A stretch of DNA of 64,000 bases from positions 62,001 to 126,000 of the forward strand of contig JAIBEI010000050.1 in assembly GCA_019459055.1 (NCBI GenBank), written 5' to 3'. Source of the DNA: Thiobacillus sp. (GTDB lineage: Bacteria; Pseudomonadota; Gammaproteobacteria; Burkholderiales; Thiobacillaceae). The notes beneath the pieces were generated by a model. That model saw only the letters and a list, made by a program, of their open reading frames with translations, was not told the DNA's origin and did no database searches. The translations under genes were made by a program, and so were the position numbers. This document shows positions 16,714 to 26,146 of this stretch, one piece after another (position 1 is the stretch's first letter; each line of letters opens with the position of its first letter).

Positions 16714-18090
16714 TCATACAACAGCCTGCGCCAGTCCGTTCTGCAGCGGAACATGGCTGACGACATATCGATGCTTGCCCGATGCTTCGGGGGCAATGGC
16801 ATCCAGCAGTTTCAGTTCGACAGCCACCGTTGCGCCCAGACGCGCATGCAGGCCCTGACTGACCGCTTCGCGCGCGGCGTCGTTCCAGCGCGCGTCCGGC
16901 ACCACCTGCACTTCCATCCGGTCGACCGTGTGCTGGATCAGCTTGAACTGGCCGACGCCGGGGATCGCACGCAGCACATAAATCACCGCCAGCGCATGCA
17001 TGATGCGGCCGTCGGCGGCGACGATGAAATCGGTCTGCCGCCCAACGACGGCATCCAGCACGTCGAGGCCACGCCCGCCGGGATCGGCCTTGCCCGCACG
17101 CCGGACGACGTCGCCGGTGCGGTAGCGGATGAAGGGCTGCGCCTCGGATACCAGGCTGGTGATCACCGCCTCACCCTCCTCCACCGGATTGCCGGCGTCG
17201 TCGAGCACTTCGATGATGTGCGTTTCGCTCATTTGCAGCAGGGTGCCATCCGGCGATTGCAGCGCCATCAGGCCGGCATCGCGCGCGCCGTACTCGACCG
17301 AGACCGGCACGCCGAACACCCGTTCGATCAGTTCGCGCTGGTGCGGAAACAGCGGCTCGCCGGTGGTGCTCACCACGCGCAATGCTGGCATCCTGGGGCG
17401 GATGCCGCATGATTCGGCATGCGCCGCAAGCAGCGCCAGACTGCTGGCATAGCCGTAGATCGCCTTCGGGTTCCAGGCCTGCATCGCCTTTAGATACTCG
17501 TCCATGCGCGCGGGCGACATTTCAAACGCATTCAGAAGCAGCTGATTCACCAGGCGGTCGCGCAGGGCCTTGATGCGGTCGGTCTTGTTCAGTTCCACTG
17601 GCGCGCCCCACAGGTACACCTCACGCTCGCCCGGCTGCACGCCCCACCAGCGGCGCGCACGCAGGCGCCCCGCGGCATCGGCGGCCTGCCGGGCACGGCC
17701 GAAATGGAAGATCAGCGGCTCGCCGCTGGAACCGCCGGTGGTGTACTTGAACACCCCGCCCGGCGCTTCGCGCCACACCAGCTGCTCGACGTTGTCGCGG
17801 GCGTCGCGCTTGTTCATGGTGGGCAAGCGGGCCAGATCAGCCAGCGTCGCACGGCCCGCATGCACAGCCGCATCCAGCGATGCTGCCCGCAGGCGGGTGG
17901 CGTGCCAGGGGCTGTGCGCCAGTGCACTTTGCAGCAGTGCGTTGAGGCGGTCTGTCTGATAGCCGCGCATTGCATCGTGCGACAGCCATTGGGTTCGCTC
18001 AAGTTCAGCGAGCATCGCGAAGGTGGGGCGGTGCATGGCCGCTTCCTGCGCGCGGAAAACGTTGCGCGCGAACCAGGCCGGGATGTTCAT
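16714..18090 (-). CDS. Phenylacetate-CoA ligase / CapK-like adenylating enzyme
   Basis: A 458-residue member of the CapK/PaaK-like branch of the AMP-binding superfamily. The phosphate-binding loop is FKYTTGGSSGEPLIF (about 113-127). The A5-type motif is SVEYGARDAGLMAL (about 236-249) and the ribose-binding Asp lies in FIRYRTGDVVRR (about 293-304). Such proteins in capsule and EPS loci probably activate a carboxylic acid for attachment to a sugar, though the acid is unknown. The gene overlaps the preceding sulfotransferase gene by ATGA, so the two modifications may be coordinated. Confidence 0.85.
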   Translation of the reverse strand: MNIPAWFARNVFRAQEAAMHRPTFAMLAELERTQWLSHDAMRGYQTDRLNALLQSALAHSPWHATRLRAASLDAAVHAGRATLADLARLPTMNKRDARDNVEQLVWREAPGGVFKYTTGGSSGEPLIFHFGRARQAADAAGRLRARRWWGVQPGEREVYLWGAPVELNKTDRIKALRDRLVNQLLLNAFEMSPARMDEYLKAMQAWNPKAIYGYASSLALLAAHAESCGIRPRMPALRVVSTTGEPLFPHQRELIERVFGVPVSVEYGARDAGLMALQSPDGTLLQMSETHIIEVLDDAGNPVEEGEAVITSLVSEAQPFIRYRTGDVVRRAGKADPGGRGLDVLDAVVGRQTDFIVAADGRIMHALAVIYVLRAIPGVGQFKLIQHTVDRMEVQVVPDARWNDAAREAVSQGLHARLGATVAVELKLLDAIAPEASGKHRYVVSHVPLQNGLAQAVV

Positions 18091-18932
18091 GACAGTCCCT
18101 GGCGGGCCAGCGCCCGAAAACGCGCCAGCAGTTCATCGCACAAAACCACCACGGCAGGCGCGATGTCCGGCGGGCTGCGATGCTTGACCGAGCGCGCATG
18201 AATGCGTCCGGCAACCCGCTGATTGAAGCCCTGCAAGCCGAGGAAATCGTAGACCGCCGCCACTTCACGCAGGGGATGCCGCACCAGGTCTTCGTAAAAC
18301 ATCACGCGCACGCGCGGATCGGCGGCCAGCTGCTGCTCGAAAAACAGCGCATTGCGATAAAACCACATCATGGCTGCACCCTCGGCCTCGCTGGCGTCCG
18401 GGTGGTACAGCGCAGCGAGCAATTCGCGGGTGGCATCCGACATGCCGCGTCCGCGCCAGTCGCTCGAATCCCCGTGCGCCAGCCGCTTCCATTGCGGCAC
18501 GAAGTTGCCGAAGGACTTGATCGCCGAATGGACGCTGTCGCGCCAGTCGCGCACGACCCACAGCGTTTTCGCGGGCGCAAAGGTATTCATCAAGCGCTTG
18601 ATGCGGTCAAGCTCGCACAGCGCCTTGATCACGAACACCGGTGCCGGACATTGCTGCGCAAGCTGCCGGATTACGGCCAGATCGCGCATTTCGTAACGTT
18701 CGAAGGCGCGGGGGTCGGTTTCGTGGAACACCTGGGTATCCGCACTGGCATCCAGCACCTCCATCAAGAGGTTTGTTCCTGAACGCTGCATGCCGGCAAC
18801 GAACACATGCTGGGCGACAGGTCGCGGCAGGATGCGCTGGCGCAAGACCTTGCCGTGGCGCCAGATTGCATGGCGAATGCGCGTTGGCAGGCCGCGTGCA
18901 TCGTGTCCGGTGGCGGGTTTGGCTTGGCTCAT
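18087..18932 (-). CDS. Sulfotransferase family protein
   Basis: A 281-residue PAPS-dependent sulfotransferase homologue. The 5'-phosphosulfate loop is VAGMQRSGTNLLMEVL (about 45-60). The 3'-phosphate-binding strand-helix is LWVVRDWRDSVHSAIKSF (about 123-140), with Arg and Ser correctly placed. A later FYEDLVRHPLREVAAVYDFL segment is typical of the family C-terminus. It probably sulfates the exopolysaccharide or a repeat-unit sugar. It is the second sulfotransferase of this locus and only weakly like the one near 5-6 kb, so the two may have different positions or substrates. ATGA overlaps occur on both sides. Confidence 0.85.
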   Translation of the reverse strand: MSQAKPATGHDARGLPTRIRHAIWRHGKVLRQRILPRPVAQHVFVAGMQRSGTNLLMEVLDASADTQVFHETDPRAFERYEMRDLAVIRQLAQQCPAPVFVIKALCELDRIKRLMNTFAPAKTLWVVRDWRDSVHSAIKSFGNFVPQWKRLAHGDSSDWRGRGMSDATRELLAALYHPDASEAEGAAMMWFYRNALFFEQQLAADPRVRVMFYEDLVRHPLREVAAVYDFLGLQGFNQRVAGRIHARSVKHRSPPDIAPAVVVLCDELLARFRALARQGLS

Positions 18933-20185
18933 CGTTTGGCGGCTGCCGGAGCAGACTGTTCGGGACGGGAGGCGATGGCGAGCAAGGGCTCATAGGCCCG
19001 CAGCAATTGCGCCACGCGTTTGTCCCAATGGTTGTCGCGGGCGTACTCGAGGATTGCGGTGCGGTCCCAATCCTTGTCGAGCGCGGCATCCAGCGCCTGC
19101 TGCAAGGCGGCGCTGTCGCCGAACGGCACGATGCTGCCGAGTTCCTCGCGGCACACCACTTCGGCGTTGCCGCCGACATCGGTTGAAATCACCGGCAGGC
19201 CGCAGGCCATGGCTTCGAGAAAGACGTTGGCCCAGCCTTCGTTGCGGGTGGCGAGCACGAAGACGTCGGCAGCCGACAACGGCCATTTGAGTTCGTCCGA
19301 CGGCAGCGTGCCGAGGAAATGCACGCGATCGGCCAGCCCCAGCCGCGCCACCTGGGCGGTGAGCTCGGTGCGGTTGTCGCCTTCCGGGCTGGCGCCGCCG
19401 ACGATGAGGTAGTGCAGATCAGGGTGATGTGTGCGCAGCGCCGGCAGGACCTCGATGACGCGGTGCATCCCCTTGCGCTCGACCAGTCCGCCCACCGAGA
19501 TCAGCACCTTCGCGCGGTCCGGCAGGCCGAAGCGGGCGCGGGCGGCGGCGCGGGCCACCGGCTGAAAGCGCTCGGTGTCGATGCCGTTGCCGACGACTTC
19601 GGTTTTCTCAACGGTAGCACCCAGTTCGATCGCCAGCCGGCGCAGGGAATCGGAGACGGCGAACACCCGGGCAGCGGATTTCAGGGTGCGCGACAGCCGT
19701 GGGCGCAGCACGGGGTTCCTGCTGTGCGGCACTTCGGTGCCGCGCAGGGTGATCGTCGCCGGCAGGCCCAGCCAGCGTCCCAGCCGGGTGGCGGCTTCGC
19801 CGTCGGGGTAGGTGAAATGGGCGTCGATCAATTGCGCGCCCTGGCGCTTCAGTTTGCGCATCAGGCCGACGCTCGCCAGCGCCATCGACCAGCCGTCGAA
19901 CTGGCGCAACAGGCCGGGAACCGACAGATAGCGCGGATGGTAGACGCGGATGCCCTGCTGGATTTCCAGTGCCGGGGCCTGCGGGCGGTAGCCGGGGCGC
20001 AGCAGGCGGAGCAGCGACTGCCCGGGAAACCACGGTTGCGGCGAGACAACGGCGAGCGGCCGATGCTGGGCGACGCGGAACATGCGCTCGCGGATGAACA
20101 GGCCGGCGCCGGGGCGCGCCGCGCTGGGGAAGAGCGCGCTGAACACGACCAGGTCGATGCGGGCGGATGGGCGATCTTCAGCCAA
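18929..20185 (-). CDS. Glycosyltransferase family 4
   Basis: A 418-residue GT-B glycosyltransferase. The start is TTG: an excellent GGAGG lies six bases upstream, no ATG is available nearby, and the N-terminus reads as a proper first strand (RIDLVVFSALFPSAARPGAG). Key motifs are LISVGGLVERKGMHRVIEVL (about 225-244), FLGTLPSDELKWPLSAADVFV (about 291-311) and the E-x7-E site NEGWANVFLEAMACGLPVI (about 317-335). It should transfer one sugar to a lipid-linked intermediate at the inner membrane. It overlaps both neighbours, the Daro_2409-type glycosyltransferase upstream and the sulfotransferase downstream. Confidence 0.88.
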   Translation of the reverse strand: MAEDRPSARIDLVVFSALFPSAARPGAGLFIRERMFRVAQHRPLAVVSPQPWFPGQSLLRLLRPGYRPQAPALEIQQGIRVYHPRYLSVPGLLRQFDGWSMALASVGLMRKLKRQGAQLIDAHFTYPDGEAATRLGRWLGLPATITLRGTEVPHSRNPVLRPRLSRTLKSAARVFAVSDSLRRLAIELGATVEKTEVVGNGIDTERFQPVARAAARARFGLPDRAKVLISVGGLVERKGMHRVIEVLPALRTHHPDLHYLIVGGASPEGDNRTELTAQVARLGLADRVHFLGTLPSDELKWPLSAADVFVLATRNEGWANVFLEAMACGLPVISTDVGGNAEVVCREELGSIVPFGDSAALQQALDAALDKDWDRTAILEYARDNHWDKRVAQLLRAYEPLLAIASRPEQSAPAAAKR

Positions 20186-21404
20186 GCGCGGCCTCCATCC
20201 CGGGTTTGACGAGGCTGCCGTACACGCCGCGGTAGCGCGCCACGCTGGCAGCCCAGGTGCGCTCGGCTTCGACGAACTGGCGGGCGTTTTTCTTCATGCT
20301 GTCCCAGCCCTGCTCATATTGCAGCAGGCCCACCACCTTGCTGGCGAGGTCGCCCGCGTCGCCGGCGCGGAACAGGACGCCGGTCTTGCCGTCCTGGATC
20401 AGCTCCTTGTGGCCGCCGACGTCGGACGCCACCATCAGCCGCCCTTGCGCCATGGCTTCCAGCGGCTTCAGCGGGGTGACCAGCTCGGTCAGCCGCATCG
20501 GGTGGCGCGCGTAGACCAGCACGTCGACCAGGTCGTAATAGCGGTTGACGTCGGCGTGCGGCACGCGCCCGGTGAACACCACGCGGTCCTTCAGGTCGAG
20601 CGCCATCACCTGCTGCTTGAGCGCCGCATCCTGCGGCCCGCCGCCGACCAGCAGCAGCTTGACGTCGGGCATCTGCTTCGCGATCGCCGGCAGCGCGGCG
20701 ATCAGCAGGTCGAGTCCCTCGTAGGCGTAGAACGAGCCGATGAAGCCGAGCACGCGGCTGCTGCCGAGGCCGAGTTTCATTTTCAGTTCGGCATCGGGCT
20801 TGCCGCCGACGGCGAACTGGTCGACGTCGACTGCGTTGGGGATGACGGTGATCTTGCCGGGCGGGATGCCGCGCGCGACGAGATCGCGTCGCAGGCCTTC
20901 GCAGATGACGGTGACGGCGTCGGCATTCTTCACCGCCCAGGTTTCCAGCGCGCGGGTGAGCTTGTAGCGCAGGCTGCCTTCCTGGGTGCTGCCATGGTCG
21001 ACCGCGGCGTCTTCCCAGAAGGCACGGATTTCATAGACCACGGGGATACCGAGTTTGCGACCGACGCGGATTGCCGGCACCGCGTCGAGCACCGGCGAAT
21101 GCGCGTGGATGATGTCGGGTTGCAGTTCCTTCGCCAGGCCCAGCAGGCGTTTTTCGATTGCGCGCATCACCGCGAAGGGGTCGCCTCCAGGCAGCCGGGC
21201 GAGCAGGCCGGTGGGGCTGGGGGTGCGGTAGAAATGCAGGCCGTCGGCGTCTTCTTCCAGCGCGTTGCAGTGGAGTTGCTTGGGACCGGACAGGTGGTAG
21301 GTATCCCAGCCCATTTTCCGCTGGTTGCGCAGGATGGCGGCGCTGCGGAAGGTGTAGCCGGAGTGCAGCGGCAGGGTGTGGTCGAAGACGTGGAGGATTT
21401 TCAT
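20178..21404 (-). CDS. Exosortase A-associated glycosyltransferase (Daro_2409-like family)
   Basis: A 408-residue GT-B glycosyltransferase. The start is the ATG of MKILHVFDHTLPLHSGYTFR, since this N-terminus is characteristic of the XrtA-associated family and gives an ATGA overlap with the amidotransferase gene; the open frame further upstream is not coding. Motifs: DIIHAHSPVLDAVPA (about 97-111), VLGFIGSFYAYEGLDLLI (about 216-233), VLVYARHPMRLTELVTPLKPLEAMAQG-type donor site with LTELVTPLKPLEAMA (about 301-315). It adds a sugar during EPS repeat-unit assembly. Neighbours on both sides are also XrtA-system genes. Confidence 0.9.
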   Translation of the reverse strand: MKILHVFDHTLPLHSGYTFRSAAILRNQRKMGWDTYHLSGPKQLHCNALEEDADGLHFYRTPSPTGLLARLPGGDPFAVMRAIEKRLLGLAKELQPDIIHAHSPVLDAVPAIRVGRKLGIPVVYEIRAFWEDAAVDHGSTQEGSLRYKLTRALETWAVKNADAVTVICEGLRRDLVARGIPPGKITVIPNAVDVDQFAVGGKPDAELKMKLGLGSSRVLGFIGSFYAYEGLDLLIAALPAIAKQMPDVKLLLVGGGPQDAALKQQVMALDLKDRVVFTGRVPHADVNRYYDLVDVLVYARHPMRLTELVTPLKPLEAMAQGRLMVASDVGGHKELIQDGKTGVLFRAGDAGDLASKVVGLLQYEQGWDSMKKNARQFVEAERTWAASVARYRGVYGSLVKPGMEAALG

Positions 21405-23320
21405 GCGGCCTGCCGCTCCGTTTCGTCCATGCCCAGCACCTGCCCGAGGAAGGCGTCGAACATCAGCACGGTCCACAGGATCACCGAATAATCGCGGCGG
21501 CCGGACTGGTGGGTCTCGACAACTTCGCGCAGGAAATCCTGGTTGAACATTCCGGTGGACGCCAGCCGTTCGCCCAGCACGACGCTGCGGATGATGACGG
21601 CGAGCGGCCCGCGGAACCACGCGGCCAGCGGCACCGAAAAACCCATTTTCTTGCGGTACAGCACGTCGTTCGGCAGATAGGGTTCCATCGCCTTTTTCAG
21701 CAGGTACTTGCCCTCGGTGCCGCGCAGCTTGAAATCGACCGGCAGGCCGGAGACCCAGCCCATCAGCTCATGGTCGAGCAGCGGCTCACGCACTTCGAGC
21801 GCGTGCGCCATGCTGGCGCGGTCGACCTTGGTGAGGATGTCGCCGACCAGGTAGGTTTTAATGTCGAGATACTGCACCAGCGACAGCGGGTCTTCGGTGG
21901 GCGCCACGGCGGCATGGCGGCGCAGCACTTCCACCGCCTGGTAGCCCTGCAGTTCGCGCGTAAAGGCCGGCGAGAACAGCTGGCGGCGCTGCGCGTCGGA
22001 CAGCAGCGAGACGCCATGAAAATACCCTTCGACCGTGTCGCGCGCCAGCGCCTCGAAGGTGGTCTTGGCGCGGAATACCTTGGGCGCCCAGTCGGCCTTG
22101 GGGTACAGCTTGCCGAGCGCGCCGAACAGCGGACGGCGCAACGCCAGCGGCATCACCGCGCGCATCCGTTCCTCGTAGCGGAACCAGCGATAGCGCCGGT
22201 AGCCAGCGAAATGCTCGTCGCCGCCGTCACCCGACAGCGCAACCTTGACGTGCTTGCGCGCCAGTTCGCACACCCGGTAGGTCGGCAGCGCGGATGAATC
22301 GGCGTAGGGCTCGTCGTACACGCCGGCGAGCTTGTCGACCAGGCTGAAGTCGTTGGCGGCGACGGTCTCGACGTGGTGATTCGTCTTGTAGCGGTCGGCG
22401 ACCTGCTGGGCGAATTCGATTTCGTTGAAGGCCGGGTCGTCGAAGCCGATCGAGCAGGTGTTCACCGGCGTGGCCGACTGCGTTGCCATCATCGCCACCA
22501 CCGCGCTGGAATCGACGCCGCCCGACAGGAACGCCCCCAGCGGCACGTCGGCAATCATGCGCAGGCGGATCGATTCCTGCATGCGCTCGACCAGCTCGTC
22601 CATCGCGCCGGCCTCGTCCGTAACCTTCACCGGGGTGAACGGCATGTCCCAGTACTGCTTCGGCAGAGCGCGCGCCTCGCCGCGCTTGAGGGTGAGCGTG
22701 AAGCCCGGCGGCAGCTTGCAGGCGCGCTTGAAAATGGTGCGCGGCTCGGGCACGTAGCCATAGGCAAAATACTCCTCGACCGCCAGCGGATCGATGTCGC
22801 GCGTCAGGGTGGGATGCACCATCAGCGACTTCAGCTCGGAACCGAAAATGAATTCGCCGCTGTCGAGGAAGGCGTAATACAGCGGCTTGACGCCGAAGCG
22901 GTCGCGCACCACGAACAGGGTTTCCTGCTTGCGGTCCCACAGCGCAAACGCGAACATGCCGCGAAAGCGCGCGACGCAGGCTTCGCCCCAGGATTCCCAG
23001 GCATGGACGATGACTTCGGTGTCGGAGTGGGTGCGGAAGGTGTGGCCGAGTGCCTCGAGCTCGGGCACCAGTTCCTGGAAATTGTAGATCTCGCCGTTGA
23101 ACACGACGACGACGCTGCCGTCCTCGTTGAACAGCGGCTGCTGGCCGCTGGACAGGTCGATGATCGACAGCCGCCGGTGCCCCAGGCCCACGCCCGGCTC
23201 CAGATGCAGGCCACCCTCGTCGGGACCGCGATGGAACTGGCTCTCATTCATGCGATGCAGCAGTTCGCGTGAAATATCGTCCACGCCGCGGGTATCGAAA
23301 ATGCCGGTTATGCCGCACAT
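21401..23320 (-). CDS. XrtA/PEP-CTERM system glutamine-dependent amidotransferase (asparagine synthase family)
   Basis: A 639-residue asparagine-synthetase-type enzyme. The glutaminase domain begins MCGITGIFDTRG with Cys2 intact, followed by the usual RGPDEGG and GHRRLSIIDLSSG motifs. The synthetase domain carries the ATP-pyrophosphatase loop SGGVDSSA (about 265) and ALSGDGGDEHFAGYRRY (about 360). It makes an amide from a carboxylate, presumably on a uronic-acid sugar or a peptide in the EPS pathway. This intact copy is a useful contrast to the second homologue near 6.3-8.1 kb, where Cys2 is missing. It is followed by an ATGA-coupled glycosyltransferase. Confidence 0.92.
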   Translation of the reverse strand: MCGITGIFDTRGVDDISRELLHRMNESQFHRGPDEGGLHLEPGVGLGHRRLSIIDLSSGQQPLFNEDGSVVVVFNGEIYNFQELVPELEALGHTFRTHSDTEVIVHAWESWGEACVARFRGMFAFALWDRKQETLFVVRDRFGVKPLYYAFLDSGEFIFGSELKSLMVHPTLTRDIDPLAVEEYFAYGYVPEPRTIFKRACKLPPGFTLTLKRGEARALPKQYWDMPFTPVKVTDEAGAMDELVERMQESIRLRMIADVPLGAFLSGGVDSSAVVAMMATQSATPVNTCSIGFDDPAFNEIEFAQQVADRYKTNHHVETVAANDFSLVDKLAGVYDEPYADSSALPTYRVCELARKHVKVALSGDGGDEHFAGYRRYRWFRYEERMRAVMPLALRRPLFGALGKLYPKADWAPKVFRAKTTFEALARDTVEGYFHGVSLLSDAQRRQLFSPAFTRELQGYQAVEVLRRHAAVAPTEDPLSLVQYLDIKTYLVGDILTKVDRASMAHALEVREPLLDHELMGWVSGLPVDFKLRGTEGKYLLKKAMEPYLPNDVLYRKKMGFSVPLAAWFRGPLAVIIRSVVLGERLASTGMFNQDFLREVVETHQSGRRDYSVILWTVLMFDAFLGQVLGMDETERQAA

Positions 23321-23462
23321 AGGATTCGGTTTGGGTGGGGTTGTAGACGCACCGCCCTCGGGCCGATTGCGGGCGGCAGCGCGATGCGGGCGATCGCGTC
23401 GGGGGCATCCCGCCTACCGGATCTGGTCATGTCGACATGGCGGTTCAATTGTCGGTGTCCCA
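23321..23462. other. GC-rich intergenic spacer with palindrome
   Basis: A 142-base gap inside the otherwise tightly packed operon. It contains a perfect 12-base palindrome, CATGTCGACATG (23428-23439), and GC-rich repeat-like sequence. No open frame or convincing promoter was found; a TTGAAC box on the minus strand has no good -10 partner. Confidence 0.4.
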
Positions 23463-24587
23463 TCAATGTTTTCTACCCAATGTCAGTTCATAGACCAGGC
23501 TGTAGGCCGCTGCCATGACCGGAATACCGAAGCGCTGCACGGCGTGTTGCCGCGCATGCGCCCCGTGCTCGGCAATGCGTGCCGGCGCGTCCAGATAAGC
23601 GAGCAAGGCCTGTGCCATGCCATCCACATCGCCCGGCTGAACCAGCATGCCGTTGACGCCCTCTTCCACCAGTTCGAGGTTGCCGCCCACCGCGGTGGCA
23701 ATCACCGGCAGGCCGCTCGCCAGCGCTTCCAAAATGGTATTGGAAATCCCCTCGTTTTTGGACGGCAACACGAACACGTCGAGTCCCTGCATGATGTCCG
23801 CGATGTCGTCGCGCGCGCCCGGCAGCCAGGCCAGGTGCGCCAGATCGGCGGCCTGCAGCAGGTCGAGGCAGGTCTTGCGGGCCGGGCCCTCGCCGACGAT
23901 GACCAGGCGCGCGCGCGCGGCACGTTCGGGCTGCTGGCGCACCAGCTGAATGAAGGCCCGCGTGAGCGTGGGGTAATCCTTGACCGCGACCATGCGCCCC
24001 ACCGAGCCGAACACGATGCTGTCGGGAGGGGCGAACGCCGGCCGCGCGCCTTCGCGCGGATGGAATTTTTCGCTGTCGACGCCATTGTAGATCTGGTGCA
24101 ACTTGCGCTGCGGCACGCGAATGGCCAGGCGCAGCCAGGTTTCGAGGTCCCGGCTCACGGCAATGTAGTTCGATACAAAGGGCTGGGCGGCGCGGCGCAG
24201 CAGGTTGTATTTCCAGTTCTGGCCATACAGATCGAACACGTCGCGCCCATGCTCGCCGTGCACGGTGGCGCGAATGCCAGCGGCCGCAGCGACGAACTGC
24301 GCCTCCAGCGCCGCCAGGTTGCGGGTGTGCACCAGATCGGGCTTGAGGCTTCGCAGCAGTTTCCATAAGCGCACCATCCAGCCGAGGCCATGCCCGGGGG
24401 CGCGGTGCAGCGCATGGAATTCGACCGGCTGCGCGGTAATTCGCCGGCGGAAATCGCCGTAGTCGGTGAGCGCAACCACGGTGTGCCGGTAACGGTCCGG
24501 CGGCAGGGTGTTGAACAGGTTGACCATGCCGTTTTCCATACCCCCGGTATCGAAGCGATGGACGATATGCACGATGTGTGCGGTCAC
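23463..24587 (-). CDS. XrtA/EpsH-associated sugar transferase (stp2-like), GT4
   Basis: A 374-residue GT-B glycosyltransferase of the PEP-CTERM/EpsH-associated type. It starts with GTG, which overlaps the exosortase stop codon in GTGA. The N-terminus reads HIVHIVHRFDTGGMENGMVN, a signature of this group. Donor-domain motifs are FGSVGRMVAVKDYPTLTRAF (about 193-212) and NEGISNTILEALASGLPVIA (about 279-298) with the E-x7-E pair. It acts in the cytoplasm on lipid-linked EPS intermediates. Its place immediately after exosortase A is the usual order in XrtA loci. Confidence 0.9.
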   Translation of the reverse strand: MTAHIVHIVHRFDTGGMENGMVNLFNTLPPDRYRHTVVALTDYGDFRRRITAQPVEFHALHRAPGHGLGWMVRLWKLLRSLKPDLVHTRNLAALEAQFVAAAAGIRATVHGEHGRDVFDLYGQNWKYNLLRRAAQPFVSNYIAVSRDLETWLRLAIRVPQRKLHQIYNGVDSEKFHPREGARPAFAPPDSIVFGSVGRMVAVKDYPTLTRAFIQLVRQQPERAARARLVIVGEGPARKTCLDLLQAADLAHLAWLPGARDDIADIMQGLDVFVLPSKNEGISNTILEALASGLPVIATAVGGNLELVEEGVNGMLVQPGDVDGMAQALLAYLDAPARIAEHGAHARQHAVQRFGIPVMAAAYSLVYELTLGRKH

Positions 24588-26146
24588 TTCCCGTCGACCT
24601 GATCAAGCGCGCGCCCGATCGCCGGGGCCATATCGGCGGCAAAGCGCGCCAGGGTGGCGACCGCAGTCGCGTGCTCCGCTTCGTCATACGGGGTGGCGAT
24701 CAGCACCGACAGGCCGTCGTCGCGCTGCAGCCGCACCCGGTCGAGCGCCAGGTTCAGTTTGGCGGCATGGTCATTGACGGTGGGGTGCTGGTTGATCAGG
24801 TTCCACTGCCATACCAGCAGACGCTGGCCATTTCTGCCGCGCAGCTTGGCCTGGCGTACCTGGCGCGATTCGCCGCCGATCTGCACTGCGGTGAGGGTTT
24901 CGCCGACGTTCGACCAGGCCGGATCCTTCTGCCGGATCATGAAATTCTGCGAGTTGATGAGTTCGGCATCCTGCCGCTGGGTGACGTAGTAATTGAGCTC
25001 CAGCAGCACGTTGCGTCCGGCCTGGGCATACGACTGGCGCAGTTGGCGGTCGGCGCCGATCCAGTGCGGCGTCCATCTGGTGAAGGTCGCGGCCGGCTGC
25101 CAGCCGCCCTGCGACTCGATCTGCAATTCCGGCATGGCCGGCAACGGGCGCGCGGTGAGCCAGCTGGCGTAGGCCGGCCACAGGCCTGCCACCAGCAGGG
25201 CCGCGATCGCCACCGGCAGGCGCGGCCACGCGGGCCGGTCCGCGGGCACGGCAACGGGCGATGCGACACCCGATTGAGGCTGGCCGGACTCGGGCTGGTC
25301 GTCCTCGCGCCAGAAGCTGCCGATCCAGAACAGCAACAGCATGACCAGGCCGAAGAACACCCAGCCGTAGATGTAATGATCGACGCCGAGTGCCAGTTTC
25401 ATGTCGGACAGGTGGGCGATCATCACGATCATGTAGGCGCGTCCGCTGTTGGCGAAGATCGGCACGATGATGGCCGCGATCGAAAACAGCACCCGCCGGT
25501 TCCACGAGCGGTAGGTGAGGTAGGCGTACAGCACGCCGAGCGTGACCGAGGCGATCAGATAGCGCAGCCCGGAGCAGCCTTCGACCACCGACCAGTTGCC
25601 GCTGGGGATGCTGAAGAACATGCCTTCGCGGTACACCGGGATGCCCGTTAGCCGCAGCATCGCCACGGTGAAATCGGCCGTCACCCCCATCAGCGGCTGG
25701 ATCAGGAACTCGCCCACCGGCACCGCGAAGAACAGGAACATCAGGGGAAAAAATGCGGCCCACACGAAGCGCCAGCCGAGCAGCGTCCACACTGCGGCAA
25801 TCAGCATGGTAATGAACGCGTATTGCGCGACGACGCTGACGCTGCCGGCGTCGGCCAGCAGCCAGCCGGCGCCGGCAGCCGCCAGCAGGATCAGTCCGCG
25901 CAGGTCGGGCCGCGGCTGCACCTGGGCCAGCTCATGGCGCTGGCGCCAGAGGAGCCAGGCGCTGATGGGGAAAATGAGGTAACCGTGGGTGAAGGTCTCC
26001 GAGCGCTCCCATATTTCGACCATCGAGTAAAACGTCGGCCAGAACACGCCGGTCAGGATCAGCAGGACGCCGAAGGTCAGCGCACCCGGCAGCAGCCAGA
26101 TGCTGCGCGGGGGAACGGCGGGGAGGGCGTCGGGCAAAATACTCAT
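24584..26146 (-). CDS. xrtA: Exosortase A fused to EpsI-type domain
   Basis: A 520-residue protein. The start at MSILPDALPA gives an ATGA overlap with the preceding gene. Residues 1-280 are the polytopic exosortase domain with about eight membrane segments. The catalytic triad is visible: Cys191 in VVEGCSGLRYLIAS, Arg236 in FANSGRAYMIVM and His257 in GVDHYIYGW. Residues about 300-520 form a periplasmic EpsI (DUF3485) domain after one more membrane segment, with motifs such as WTPHWIGADRQLRQSYAQAG. The enzyme is thought to cleave PEP-CTERM proteins at the inner membrane and anchor or release them alongside EPS export. A likely substrate is encoded about 14 kb away at 39.85-40.9 kb. Confidence 0.95.
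   Translation of the reverse strand: MSILPDALPAVPPRSIWLLPGALTFGVLLILTGVFWPTFYSMVEIWERSETFTHGYLIFPISAWLLWRQRHELAQVQPRPDLRGLILLAAAGAGWLLADAGSVSVVAQYAFITMLIAAVWTLLGWRFVWAAFFPLMFLFFAVPVGEFLIQPLMGVTADFTVAMLRLTGIPVYREGMFFSIPSGNWSVVEGCSGLRYLIASVTLGVLYAYLTYRSWNRRVLFSIAAIIVPIFANSGRAYMIVMIAHLSDMKLALGVDHYIYGWVFFGLVMLLLFWIGSFWREDDQPESGQPQSGVASPVAVPADRPAWPRLPVAIAALLVAGLWPAYASWLTARPLPAMPELQIESQGGWQPAATFTRWTPHWIGADRQLRQSYAQAGRNVLLELNYYVTQRQDAELINSQNFMIRQKDPAWSNVGETLTAVQIGGESRQVRQAKLRGRNGQRLLVWQWNLINQHPTVNDHAAKLNLALDRVRLQRDDGLSVLIATPYDEAEHATAVATLARFAADMAPAIGRALDQVDGK

Noticed and set aside
23321-23462. Internal promoter before the amidotransferase gene
   Set aside because: A TTGAAC box is present on the minus strand but no acceptable -10 box or -24/-12 element is spaced correctly.
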